Source: Laburnicola sp. R22_1
Taxonomy: Eukaryota; Ascomycota; Dothideomycetes; Pleosporales; Didymosphaeriaceae
DNA length: 64,000 bases
Direction of reading: 5' to 3'
NCBI GenBank assembly: GCA_014281115.1
Contig: JACONQ010000002.1
Span: 3,100,001-3,164,000, forward strand
The notes under the pieces are model-generated. The model was not told where the DNA came from and did not search any database. It saw only the letters and a list, made by a program, of their open reading frames with translations. Each line of letters begins with the position of its first letter. Within the stretch, counting starts at the first letter, position 1. A program made the translations under genes and the position numbers. Below, in pieces: positions 23,400 to 33,440 of the stretch.

Positions 23400-24522
23400 A
23401 GCTCCAGGACTCTAGCACACCTCGATCGAATAGTACGAATGTAATGTAGTGATGGAAAACAACAACTGTTGAATACTCGGAAAGTTAGGCTGACATTGTG
23501 ACCACCCTGAACGGTACGTAGCTTAGTTTAATTCTCCTCAGTATGCCAGAGGTCGAGCCTTATGCTTTTTGGGTAGCGTGCGTCAACTCACCTACTCCTA
23601 GCTGACTTATGCCCTTTATCTAGGCAGGACGATTTTGGGTCCCGGAAAAAGAAATCATGGCTAAACTGCGAGCGTGGACGACCGAAAGCACATCATCAAG
23701 AACCATTTGGATATCGAGCCCTTACGAGTCGGGCCTTGTGGTGTCAGGATCTGGCGCCGCTGCAATGGTAACAGTGGCTGCGGCGTGGCAGGCGGAAACG
23801 CCCATCCTCTCGGCCTTTTGCAGGAGACCACGACAGGAACGACTGCGGCCAGGATTGACTGTCGAACAGGCCGGCTTGATAAGCCTCGCTTATGGTCTGA
23901 TCCGCCAACTCTTGCAGTTTGACGGAGTCCTGGACAGAGTCTCTGAAGTCAACGAGGTGCAAGCAATTCGTCGCCGCCTTGCGAGACAAGCAGGAGCGGA
24001 CAGAGGGGGCGTTCAATATCCTGTTCTCAACAGCTGGCCAGTCGCGGGTACTTCCCAAGTATGTGGAAGTTGTGAATCGGCGGCATATGGCTGCGAAAAG
24101 AGCAACCGAAGTAGGCAAAGCTGGTGCAGCAGGCGCGGTCTGGAAGTAAGGATGGGTGGCTGGAAAAGGTGCGGGGGGTAAACTGCGAGATCAGCAACAG
24201 TGCTTCAATTGTGCATATTCACCGCAGCGCTTTTGAGATGGTTCTGCGAATCTTCTAGAACGTGGTGTGCTGTTCGGTGCTGCGGTGACGTCGTGGGGTG
24301 AGCAGCAAATGGCAACTTCCCAAACAGCCAGGTGCGGCCGGCCAATCAGATCGCGCCTGCCCAAATAAGAGCTACGAGCAGCATTGGAACACGGAGCGTC
24401 GAATCTCCTCGAAGCCACCACAAACACCAAAAACACGCCAGACAACCACCACCAGCGCTTTCGCGACAAACATCACCCGCCCCCGCCCCGACTGCACCAC
24501 CTCACGCTCCGCTGGCCACAGC
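23400..24522. other. Intergenic region between divergent genes
   Basis: This lies upstream of both the AAA gene (minus) and the GFA-like gene (plus). Two overlapping open frames, 174 codons on plus at 23657-24181 and 124 on minus at 23744-24118, cannot both be real. Neither shows a domain and the minus one lacks an ATG, so I call neither a gene. Confidence 0.4.
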
Positions 24523-25298
24523 ATGGCGCCGAACACGCTCCACGGCTCCTGCGCATGCGGCCGCAACCGCTACGCCGTCGAGATACCCGCCCAGCAGACG
24601 CAGCGCGCCGAGTTGAGGTACGACAACACGTCGGCTTCACGTAAGTAGTCTTCTGTCTGCCGCCCAGTAGCCAGCGCCCCTCTACCGCAACAGCTAACAT
24701 GGGCCCAGGAACCCACTCGGCTAGCCCCCTCACCCTCTGGCTACGTGTGCCGCTCACTTGGTACACGAGCGCAACCTTCGCACAGTTCCCCGACGAGGAC
24801 CGCACGAGCATCCAGCGCACCTTCGTCTCGCCCTTCGCTACCAACACGCGCCGCCAGTTCTGCGGATACTGCGGCACCCAGCTCACCTCATGGCATGAGC
24901 GCACGAGCGAAGACGCCGAGCACATATGCCTCACCGTCGGCAGTCTGTTGGACGAGGATCAGGCCCTGCTGGGTGAACTAGGCTACCTGCCCAACGCGGA
25001 GAGCAGCGACGACGACATCACAACTGCCGCCGGGCCCTCGCGACCAGCGCAGTCCCTGGCCCGCTCAAGCCCGCGGCTCCGAGGCGCTCCGTGGTTCGAG
25101 GACATGGTCGAGCACACGAAGCTTGGCCGCTTCAAGCAGCAACGAGGTGGGCACACGTCGCGAGACGGCAACGTCAAGGTGGAGTGGGAAGTGGTGGAGT
25201 GGACCGAGGCTGACGATGCAGACGATGAGGGCACTACGCCGGGCAAGAGGAAGATCGGCCAGATGGACGAGGGCGATACCGACATGAGGAATGTCTAA
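24523..25298 (+). CDS. GFA/CENP-V domain protein with incomplete zinc sites
   Basis: Two exons, 24523-24640 and 24709-25298, joined by GTAAGT...CCCAG, give 235 residues. The N-terminal HGSCACGRNRYAV and the later RQFCGYCGTQL are the first and last zinc-ligand motifs of the GFA (glutathione-dependent formaldehyde-activating enzyme-like, DUF636) fold, which is a Zn-binding beta-sheet domain. The middle CHC..C motif that normally follows the first strand is absent; the exon junction region reads DNTSASRTHSASP instead. The C-terminal half (about 110-235) is an acidic, Ser-rich extension with no domain that I know. Most GFA-fold proteins in fungi have no proven reaction. With ligands missing, a catalytic role is doubtful here. 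An alternative 3' splice site restoring the motif is not visible. Confidence 0.75.
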
Positions 25299-26244
25299 GT
25301 TACGTCTGCGCGGTGGGTTTGGCTATTAGATCGGGGTGCTCACGCTTCAGGGGGACAAGGACCAAGGTAATAAAGATGCATGCTAGATAGGCGCTGCATA
25401 TGCTTCGTGTCATGCATGTTACGGCGCAGTATCGTCGGCTTTGGCCCAAAAAGTGAATTGGCGGCATGAGGGCTGTAACTCAAGGCAAGCCTGGCGTATG
25501 GTGGAAAACGATATCATGTTCATAATTGGCCGCCCAGGTCTCTGAATCAAATAAAAATTGGGCAGTTGCTTCCATTGTTCCTTGGTCCTTGGTCCTGCCT
25601 GCTGTGTGCATTTTGCCGTACCAAGAGAAGCTTACCCTTCTCCCTACTGTTAACAGCTTTCAACCTACTTCAACTTTATCCATGAACCAAGCTATTTTCC
25701 TGCTTCACTTAATCAATCAACCAAGCTATTTTCCTGCTTCGCTTAATCAATCAACCAAGCTATTTGTGGTGGTGGGCCGCCCCTGCCTTCATTTTGCCAT
25801 TCCACCCCGCTCCTTCCCGCACTCAAGCGCCGAACGATGACCATGTAATCGGCGACTTTCTTCGACTCATTTTCCTTCCTATCTTTGCTACTATACGCTA
25901 ATACTCCCTTTTCGCACTGCCTTCACTCTGCTCTTAATTGTTGATCTGACGTATGCTGACTGTGCTAGCCCTCACCCGACGACGATGCAAGGTGCCTCAC
26001 ATTCAGGAACTGGACCATGACGCCTTCGGACCCAGCATACTGAACAGGCGCGAACCTGCATGGACGGTTTCGGGATTCTGAGCCAATCGCAGGCTGCTAT
26101 TGACGCTTGCGAAACCCGCAGGGTTTCCGTATCTGGGAGTATGCGGCGCGGTTGTGGCGAAGCCGTCGTTCAAGTAAACATGCCTCCTCACTGTTATCAT
26201 CGAAAGATGTTCTTGGCCTTCCCTCGAAAGGCCAATCCGCTGCC
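25299..26244. other. Intergenic region with a 34-bp tandem repeat
   Basis: This lies between two plus-strand genes. It contains CCAAGCTATTTTCCTGCTTC-type tandem units at 25687-25763 and CT-rich DNA near 25880-25930 that may belong to the GH72-like gene's promoter. No gene was recognised. Confidence 0.45.
25687..25763 (+). repeat. Tandem repeat, 34-bp unit, about 2.3 copies
   Basis: The unit begins CCAAGCTATTTTCCTGCTTC and ends AATCAATCAA. Copies start at 25687, 25721 and 25755 (partial). They differ at one base (CACTTAATC versus CGCTTAATC). Confidence 0.85.
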
Positions 26245-28164
26245 ATGAGGACGCTGTATGCCTTGTTCGGAGGCCTGGGGCTTGCGCTTTTGGCTAATGC
26301 CGACGTGGATACGATTGTTACCAAGGGTAATCATTTCTTCTCTAGCAAGGATGGTACACCGTTTTTTGTAAGGCTCGTGTTGGTGTTTTTGGGGGTTGAA
26401 ACTTACTTCTCTAGATCCGTGGCTTAATATATGATACATTCAGCTCCGATTCTTTGAGCAACGATGTGATTCCTGGCCCACTAGCGGATGGGGTCGCATG
26501 CCACCGCGATGTTCCCATGTTGAAGTCACTGAACATCAACACGATCTGGGTCTACAACATTAGCCTGGAAGAAGATCACACTGAGTGTCTTAGCGCCTTG
26601 CTGGAAGCAGAGATTTACATTATACTACATCTCTCCGACTCGTCCACCATCGAGAGCTGGAACCTGACCATGCTTGAACGCTATACGAGGACTGTTGATC
26701 TATTCGCCAATTATTCGAACGTCCTAGGTTTTGAAGTTGGCTTCGCTAATACTATTTACACCGTGGAGTACCAATCCCTCAAAGCGGCAGTGCGCGACGT
26801 GAAACAACATCTGAAGGATAAAAATTACAGAAACATTCCCATAGGATGGGTTGGAAGAGGCGACGAAGGGGCATCGTATATGCTTTGCGATGCCGACACA
26901 GCGGATTTCTTGAATGTGTTCAATGCAGACCTTCGAAACACAACCGAAGAAGATGTCAAGGAAGCTATCGAGTACTCGGAAACCATCAACGTTCCCTATT
27001 TCTTGCTCAGATTCCAATGCGCTTCGACAAGCCGTCCTAGTGATACCCCTAGTTGCGATGCTGTGTCCGAATTATTCTCAGATAGAGTAGCGGAGCACTT
27101 GAGCGGTGGTTTATATGTTAGATATATCGATGATCCTGGGCAACCCCTGACTCCAGGTGAGCCTTTGCGAGAATGGCATCTTCCTCCCAAGCTAACAATT
27201 ATTCAGGACTCGTAGAAGTGAAAATGGCATCTGAGAGTGACGAAGTGAAACCACTTCCAGTTTTCTCGCCGCTGTCTTCCGTAATGGCTACGGCGTCGCC
27301 ATCGTTTATGGACATGTCAGTGTATAGACCGACCGCAACCGCTCCCTCCTGTCCCTCGGGGGATAGTACTCACACCGTCTCACCTCCCCCGAGACCGTAT
27401 GCGCCATTGTGCTCTTGCGTAATGAGCACCCTGCGATGCATCGCGAAACCCGACGTCGTTGAAAAAATTACCACCAGCGGTATAGAATTTGACAACGCAA
27501 TCACGACTCTCTGTATCGAGGATGACATGGATAATTGTATGGGTGTTAGATGGGACCCAGTAAAGGACCAATGGGGGGCGTTCAGGTGAGCTCCCTCTTA
27601 GCCCAGGTGACATAACTGATCATCTTCAGCACATGTAACCAGACGGTTGCGTACGCATGGGTAGCTACTCAGTACTGGAAACGCCATGGTGAATGCGACT
27701 TTGACGGTGCTGCAGAGCTCCGCGACGAACAACCCCAACCACAGGGAGACTGCACATTTCTCTTGGAGCAAGTTGGGTACAAGGGCGAGTATACGCTGAC
27801 CGCTTTTTTGGCCACGTCAACTACGAGTTCAACGACGTCATCGACCACGAGTTCCAATCCCGAGCCAGATCCAGCGGGTAGCGCACGCATTTTGCCTCGG
27901 AAACACGTTCTGTCTCCAGATGCCATAGCGGGAATTGCAATTGGCGCTGTCTTTGCAATCGTCGGCGTCACATTCCTCGTTTTCATGCGACTTCGGAGGA
28001 AGCAGCCTAACGAGAAGTCCGACCCAGCCGGAGGAACCCCTGAACAGCTTGACCCTCCGGAATGGATTCCACCGCATATGGAGGCTCAGCAGAACAAACG
28101 CCATCCTTTAGACTTGCCCGAGCTACGTAGTGGTACTGTGCCGCGAACGAGGGTACATACCTGA
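26245..28164 (+). CDS. GH72-like cell-wall protein with X8 domain and membrane anchor, catalytic Glu residues missing
   Basis: Four exons (26245-26367, 26415-27156, 27207-27585, 27630-28164) give 592 residues. Residues 1-19 are a signal peptide. About 20-300 follow the GH72 (Gas/Gel beta-1,3-glucanosyltransferase) fold: VTKGNHFF, then CHRDVPMLKSLNINTIWVYN, AAVRDVKQHLKDKNYRNIPI and LSGGLYVRYI all align by eye to the family. About 335-445 form an X8/CBM43-like Cys-rich module (LCSCVMSTLRC ... NCMGVRWD). A Ser/Thr-rich stretch and a true transmembrane helix (AIAGIAIGAVFAIVGVTFLV) with a basic cytoplasmic tail follow, in place of the usual GPI signal. The family's GNEV (acid/base Glu) position reads VGFAN, and SEYGC (nucleophile Glu) reads LRFQC. 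So the fold is kept but both catalytic residues are lost. It probably binds beta-glucan or acts as a sensor or scaffold; transferase activity is unlikely. Confidence 0.85.
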
Positions 28165-28856
28165 TCCACCTCCAAACAGCCAAATAACTTGAATGTGCAA
28201 CTTTGCGGGAGCCTTGGAAGCATGGAAGTGATCTAGATTGAAATAGCGAGAACATGATATAGTGTATTGGTTGAATTTGAGATTTACGGTTATCTGCAAA
28301 AGTGGTGCGAAGTCAGAGGGCAAAGCGAGTCCTAGAGGCATTCTTCACTATCGGAATGATGCGGTAAATAATGGATTGCATAATGTGAATGTATACGTCG
28401 GGCATTTCCGGCGCGTCTTGCGAGTACAAACTGGATGTCTCGAGAACCACGAACCTCTCCTTCTCGCTCTACATTCACAACCCGATTGCAGCGCCTAATG
28501 TTTGCTCGCAACAAGGACATCTTCATTCGTAACGTCACTATCAAGTCTAGATTTGAGGATTTGAGGGGTGAAAGCCTTAGTCGAAGCACGGGTCTTTTAT
28601 GATCATGTGATTTGTCCGCCTCTTACATATATAAGAACCACTGCCGGTGACTCTGCAGTAATTCTTCTCAACATCAACCAATCGGGTCGACGCCTGGACA
28701 ACGCCTCTGTTGATCTCGAGTACGCAACTTGGTTACTCCACACGTATGTCATATACATTGTATTCTCTAAATACACCTGTCTTGGGAAGTTCTACTGACT
28801 TTTCTCCACAATCCAGGCTCGGTGTTGCTCAACACAATTAATCATTGTTGCCAAAC
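28165..28856. other. Intergenic region
   Basis: A 692-bp gap between the GH72-like gene and the F-box pseudogene. Only short overlapping frames without domains are present. A TATATATAAG box near 28626 could serve the F-box gene about 230 bp downstream. Confidence 0.4.
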
Positions 28857-30417
28857 ATGTCGTCATTGCCCGATGACGCGACATTGCCCGGCCTGCCGGC
28901 GGAGCTGCAGTACAGGGTTTGCGAGTTTCTCGGCAGGAACGATCTTCTGTCCTTGCGAGCCACATCCCGGCGCTTTGAATCAGTAACGGTCAATCAACTG
29001 GCGATCGAGCTAGCCCCTCAGTTGCGTACATTAGGAGTCATCCTGACAGACGATGGTATCCAAATCTTGGAGTGGTTGACGCAAGTCCCTAATTTCCGTC
29101 AATCTATTCAAGAAATCTACTTTCTAAATGTGAACTACGCCGTCGAACAGGCTGATAAATTATTTATTGACTCGCAGAGAGAGACTATCGACTCGCAAAG
29201 AGAGACGATTAGAGCCACCCTCCCGACAATCAGAGCCACCGTCCTATGGCAGACAGCTAGCGAGAGCGCAACATCATTGGCACTACTTGTTCGGGCTTTT
29301 ACTAATCTGCAAGTGTTATTAGCCTTGACTGGTATCTACTTTGGGTGCCCACTCCCACTCGTAGAGAATTATCGTACAAGCAGAATGGGTGCTTGCGGGT
29401 TGCGAGCTCTGTCTAGAATTGCAGGTGTCATCCTCGACCCTGTGTTGTATGAGCACTTTAACTAGCAGACCCGAGTTCACCATAATCATCTGCGATCCGG
29501 CGTCATAGTACCAATGAGTGCTATACAAACGAGCAAATTTGACCGGGCACTTGCAAAGGTAGAAATTTCCACCTGTGATCACCCGTCGCGGTACCGACAG
29601 GACGGCATCCATGACTCGTCTTGCCAAGATGACTGGAAAGCGTTCCAGCAGAGTGGCATATCTGAGTTGAGGATCGATAACAGCAGTGTAATGGGCATGT
29701 GCTGTAAAGCAGAATGGGCCGAGGCCATGCATTCAATCGTGTTCGACGGCAGTTGAGAGACTCGATCTGTCGGGATGCGGAACTTCACCTGAGTGCGTAG
29801 TATGCCACTACCCCTCCGAAGTGACCAGCTACGTGCACTGTGAAGAAAAAGCCGGCTGTAAAGGCTGCCACGCTATCGCCCGGGGTTTAAATTCTACGAC
29901 GTTTACGAATGTTCGAATTCTCAACATAGAATCGCTTTCAGTTGAACATTCCGCACTCCTCAGCATCGTGGATACGTGTCAAGCTATGGTCAAGTGTCGG
30001 TTCTTCGATGTCAAAGTACGCTCCGGCACTTGGCTCAGTATTTTTGAAGCTTTGCGCACGATGCCAAACCTTTCCGAGTTATGTTTAATGGATATATCGC
30101 AACCGTTGAACACTGCTACTCGCCTAGGGAAACATATTGGTATGAAATTTTCGAAGGACAGAGATGATATTGTCCACTTCTTACAGGCAGTTACTACGTC
30201 ATTCAAACCACGTCTATATGTTACAGAGGATCGGAAGCTTGGTTGTGTGGAGGTAGAGTTTCCAGGGGCTAATAGCCTCTGGACTCCTGAACCTAAGTCA
30301 CCGGACAGGATGCTTCACAGCTTACACGGACTCCGTATTTCCGAGGAAGGAGAGGTATCGTGGGACGAGAGCGAGCAAACAGCTCAGGAAGAAAAAGAAT
30401 CAGGCCTACAGGACTAG
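28857..30417 (+). pseudogene. F-box protein gene broken by one stop and one frameshift
   Basis: From the ATG at 28857 the frame opens with an F-box (LPGLPAELQYRVCEFLGRND, then LLSLRATSRRFESV), the Skp1-binding motif of SCF ubiquitin ligases. The frame is open to TAG at 29463-29465, continues in the same frame to 29756, then resumes one base shifted (ERLDLSGCGTSPE, near 29756-29800) and runs to TAG at 30415-30417. Leucine-rich segments typical of fungal F-box/LRR proteins lie in the last third (VRILNIESLSVEHSALLSIV, MPNLSELCLMDIS). No GT-AG intron was found that would remove either break. Near 29160-29230 two pairs of 21-bp tandem units encode IDSQRET twice and RAT.PTI-like repeats. I take it as a pseudogene, though a single-base assembly error at the shift cannot be excluded. 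Confidence 0.72.
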
Positions 30418-31339
30418 GCTTGTACAACATGCCTCCAGGGAGGTGGACGTATAAAGGTTTTTTGTGTGGCCCAGTTAATATAAAAAGGGCATTGTCCGTT
30501 GTCCCTTTGTATCCTGGGCCCATGGTACGTCTTTCTCGGACATGCACGCGTTCTTTTCTCAATTATAACTTCAATGTTATATGGGTTCCGCATATTGTTG
30601 CAAACTCTCGGAGTATGAGCGTTCGATAGAGCATTGAGCGGCTTTTGATAGCTTTCAAGGTTTATTAGTCAAATGCAATGCGGTGCTTTGGTAGAAAGCA
30701 CATTCCAATACCACTCGTTGGTTCTAAATACTCGAATCGCCGGTTCGACTCTGTCCCCTCATTGTATTCTGTCGCGTGCTTTTTTAATTAGTTCGAGGCC
30801 TCACAATACACAAAGAAAGGATGAAATTACGAGATTCTATAGTTGCGAAAATCTTAGATTGACTTCATGTAATCAATAATGGTCATTAGATAGTCTCTCA
30901 CCAGCTAGTGATGCTGCCTCTGTTGTAAAGCGATATGTCACGCCCAAAGCTAGGGTCCAGAAAGTGTATAGACCTTCTCATAATACCAGGCATTGTTCAT
31001 TCTATCATTGTTCTTGCTCTTCCCTTGATTCCTGGAACCGATTACGTACATAGTGTATGCAACAATGATATTTATATCTGTAATTTGACTGATGAAATAT
31101 TGTATTTTTGTACATTCGAGCCAATGCTGGCCAGGTAGATGGGTAAGCTTGACAGAAGAGCTTAGATAGGCGTCAAAATCTATGAAAAATGCGCGCTCTT
31201 CATTACAGGTTCCCTATACCTAATTCATACATGTCGTATGCACCACATTGCCTCATTCGTATCTTTAGAAATATCATGAATATAACAGTTCCATTGCTAT
31301 TACGTACTAGACATCCACGCGTCTGTTGAACCTCCAAAC
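30418..31339. other. Intergenic region, nothing recognised
   Basis: AT-richer, with only short open frames and no repeats matching other parts of the window. It contains the 3' sides of two convergent genes. Confidence 0.45.
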
Positions 31340-32017
31340 CTACACCAGCGCAACGAGTGCCCCAGCAATAGCCACAATGGCATCATACCTCACACCACTA
31401 GCGGAGTTACCCTCAGCAGGCGCACTCGGCGACGGAACACCACCACTCAACGTAGCATTTCCACCACTTGGCGCAGTCCCATTGCCAACATGGCCCGTCG
31501 GATAGCCCGTCATGGTAGCAGAACTGACAGGCGGCTGTGTCATCGTCTCCGACGTCGAACTGCTCACGGCGTAGCCCGCGCTCGTCGGCGCAGCAACATT
31601 CTGAATCGTCGACTCGCTCACCACCTCCTCGCTTGAAGCCGGCTCTACAGGGGGTGTGGAGCCCGTCGCCTCTGGTGCGTCCATCGACGTGAGCGTGGCT
31701 TCTACAGGGGGCGTAGAACCCGTGGCCTCTGGTGCGTCCATGGACGTCGCCGTCGCGAAGTCGCCAAAGCAGGGAAGATATTTTGGCGTGTCGTCGCACA
31801 CTTCCGTGCCTTTGTAGTTGGCGCAGCACGGTACGTCAGTCTTGGGTGGTGCGCGGCCGCCACCGCAGTCGAGAGGGTCGCAGATCATGCCATCATCTGG
31901 GTCGTACCAGTGGACGATGTTGTCGGCGCATTGAGTGAAAGTGTGGGTTTCGCAGTTGAAGGCGGAGACGCGGGTTGCGGCGAGGAGGAGGGGGAGGAGG
32001 GTGGTTAGGGCGAGCAT
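31340..32017 (-). CDS. Cys-rich, Ser/Thr-rich secreted protein with likely GPI anchor
   Basis: A single exon from the ATG at 32017 gives 225 residues. Residues 1-19 form a signal peptide (MLALTTLLPLLLAATRVSA). The mature N-terminus (20-90) has eight Cys including a CC pair (DVPCCANYKG), which suits four disulfides. A 19-residue unit containing TSMDAPEATGSTPPVE occurs twice in tandem, then a long Ser/Thr/Gly-rich stretch with N-glycosylation sites (NGTA, NATL). The end (SASGVRYDAIVAIAGALVAL) is a GPI-type signal: small residues, then a hydrophobic tail. It is probably a cell-wall or surface protein. The Cys pattern does not obviously match CFEM (eight Cys with other spacing), so I leave the family open. 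Confidence 0.75.
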   Translation of the reverse strand: MLALTTLLPLLLAATRVSAFNCETHTFTQCADNIVHWYDPDDGMICDPLDCGGGRAPPKTDVPCCANYKGTEVCDDTPKYLPCFGDFATATSMDAPEATGSTPPVEATLTSMDAPEATGSTPPVEPASSEEVVSESTIQNVAAPTSAGYAVSSSTSETMTQPPVSSATMTGYPTGHVGNGTAPSGGNATLSGGVPSPSAPAEGNSASGVRYDAIVAIAGALVALV

Positions 32018-32524
32018 GGTTGGTGTTGGTGCTGGAGGCTGTTAGTTCACATATACATACGATACATTGTGAATGAGAAAAATACCTTATAGCTAGCGAG
32101 CGACGGTGAATCTGTAGTAACGAACCACCGGGATGTGAACGAGCGACTGGAGTGGAATGCACGTTGGAAGAAAAAAGGGAAGGGATCAGCGGACTTTTGT
32201 ATACTCTACGAAGAATCCTACACACACTGTACCGGGCCCCTTTAGAAAACATGTCCAGAGCAAATGACGTGAGCCCCGTCTTCTAATTTCGGCTGCTGGA
32301 GTTCATACACGGCATGTCTAGATTAACGCCGTACTAGACTATATGAGTGAGCGGCTATGCCGCATTGATGATGCGAGTAGAATGGTGCTTACTTTTTCAA
32401 ATCTCGCTACGTAGTCGGCCCCCAACCGGTGGAGGCTCAAGAATTGCTGACTCGGCCACAACTTCAATGCACGTTGTTTAGCCGCTGCTTGTCTAATGAT
32501 GATCATCTAGGGGTAACTCGCACT
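32018..32524. other. Promoter side of the Cys-rich protein gene
   Basis: Minus-strand upstream region of the gene starting at 32017. No gene is visible. Divergently, the TIR element begins at 32525. Confidence 0.4.
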
Positions 32525-32642
32525 AGGTGGCGTAATAATTATTGTCTAGTTTATATTAGCGCACCTTGCTAAAATTGCTACTAAGTAGTATGATAATTTG
32601 TAAGGCCTTTATAAGACTTATATAATAAAAGCCTACGGGGTG

Positions 32643-32785
32643 CCGATCGATGAACGCGTCGTGAACTCAATCACATGTATTTATATGACTCGCAGAGCTG
32701 GTACACAGAAAAATAGGTTATAGCTAGTTATTTCCTTTACCAAAGTATAGTTGTGGGATGCAGCTTTGTTCACAAAAAAAAAGTC
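32643..32785 (+). repeat. Repeat B, copy 3
   Basis: It shares GATGAACGCGTCGTGAACTC (RIP-free variant), AATCACATGTATTTATATG, GGTACACAGAAAAATAGGTT and TATAGTTGTGGGATGCAGCT with the copies at 16634 and 17142. It ends in a run of nine A. Confidence 0.75.
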
Positions 32786-32818
32786 TAAGTACTATGTGTG
32801 ACCCTAGGATAGGTAATA

Positions 32819-33002
32819 TGTAATGGTAGTGGGTAAGTTTGGAGTTGCTGCCTACAGATCTATTGTTGCCTGTACTAGTTCATTGCTGCCTACACTTGTT
32901 CACTGCTGCCTAGATTGCCTATTAGTATATATCCTAGGTACTACTCATATTCAATTCAACAAGTGTTGCCTCGACTTTCGCCTTTCAGCTACAACCGCTA
33001 CA
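32819..33002. repeat. Solo LTR with perfect 5-bp target duplication
   Basis: 184 bp beginning TGTAATGGTAG and ending AACCGCTACA, with TGTA/TACA inverted tips. It is flanked on both sides by TAATA (32814-32818 and 33003-33007). Internal CTGCCTA units repeat several times. It is unrelated in sequence to the Copia LTRs of this window. The coding strand of the parent element cannot be told. Confidence 0.8.
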
Positions 33003-33440
33003 TAATATAAAGGGTAACTACACTCTTAACTCTTTAGCCAGAGGCTTTATAAATTATTATATTGCCTGGTGTTGCGGCTAATCTGCTAATGTGAAGCGGA
33101 CAATAATTATTACACCGCCTGGTGCTAGGACCTGGTCAGTGGCATCTGACTTGGCTCATCACATTTGGCATGATGGGATGCATGGGCGCGAATAATAGGA
33201 CTACGACACTGGATTGTGGGGTTGGGTGATAGTTCTTCAAGTACAAGTCAATATAGGTAGAGAACGAATTCCTTGAGCTCACGTTCACTTCAAGACAGCA
33301 CCCATTGCGCTGAAGATTGAGTTGGGAATATCTGAGAGTCGTGCGCCTTGATGTTATCGTTTTGTAGCGATGCATCATGCCCGACAAGCGAAGAGGTGGA
33401 GTGGATTGGCATTAACAATGAACTTCGTCTGCGTTTAGCT

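Larger units (their letters stand above)
32525..33120. mobile_element. Non-coding TIR element (MITE-like) with nested insertions
   Basis: The left end AGGTGGCGTAATAATTATTG and the right end, read on the minus strand, AGGCGGTGTAATAATTATTG form an inverted repeat of at least 22 bp with two transitions, continuing imperfectly (TATTAGC / CATTAGC). The 596 bp between contain repeat B copy 3 and a complete solo LTR, but no transposase. Flanks GCACTAGG and GTGCTAGG might be an 8-bp target duplication with two mismatches, which would suit a hAT element. This is not certain. Confidence 0.55.

Noticed and set aside
23657..24181. Two overlapping open frames, 174 codons on plus and 124 codons on minus (23744-24118)
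   Set aside because: They occupy the same DNA, neither has a domain, and the minus one has no ATG at its start. The region is the shared promoter side of two divergent genes.
30735..30770. GCCGGTTCGACTCTGTC looks like a tRNA T-arm/B box
   Set aside because: No A box, anticodon stem or matching acceptor stem at the right distance upstream.
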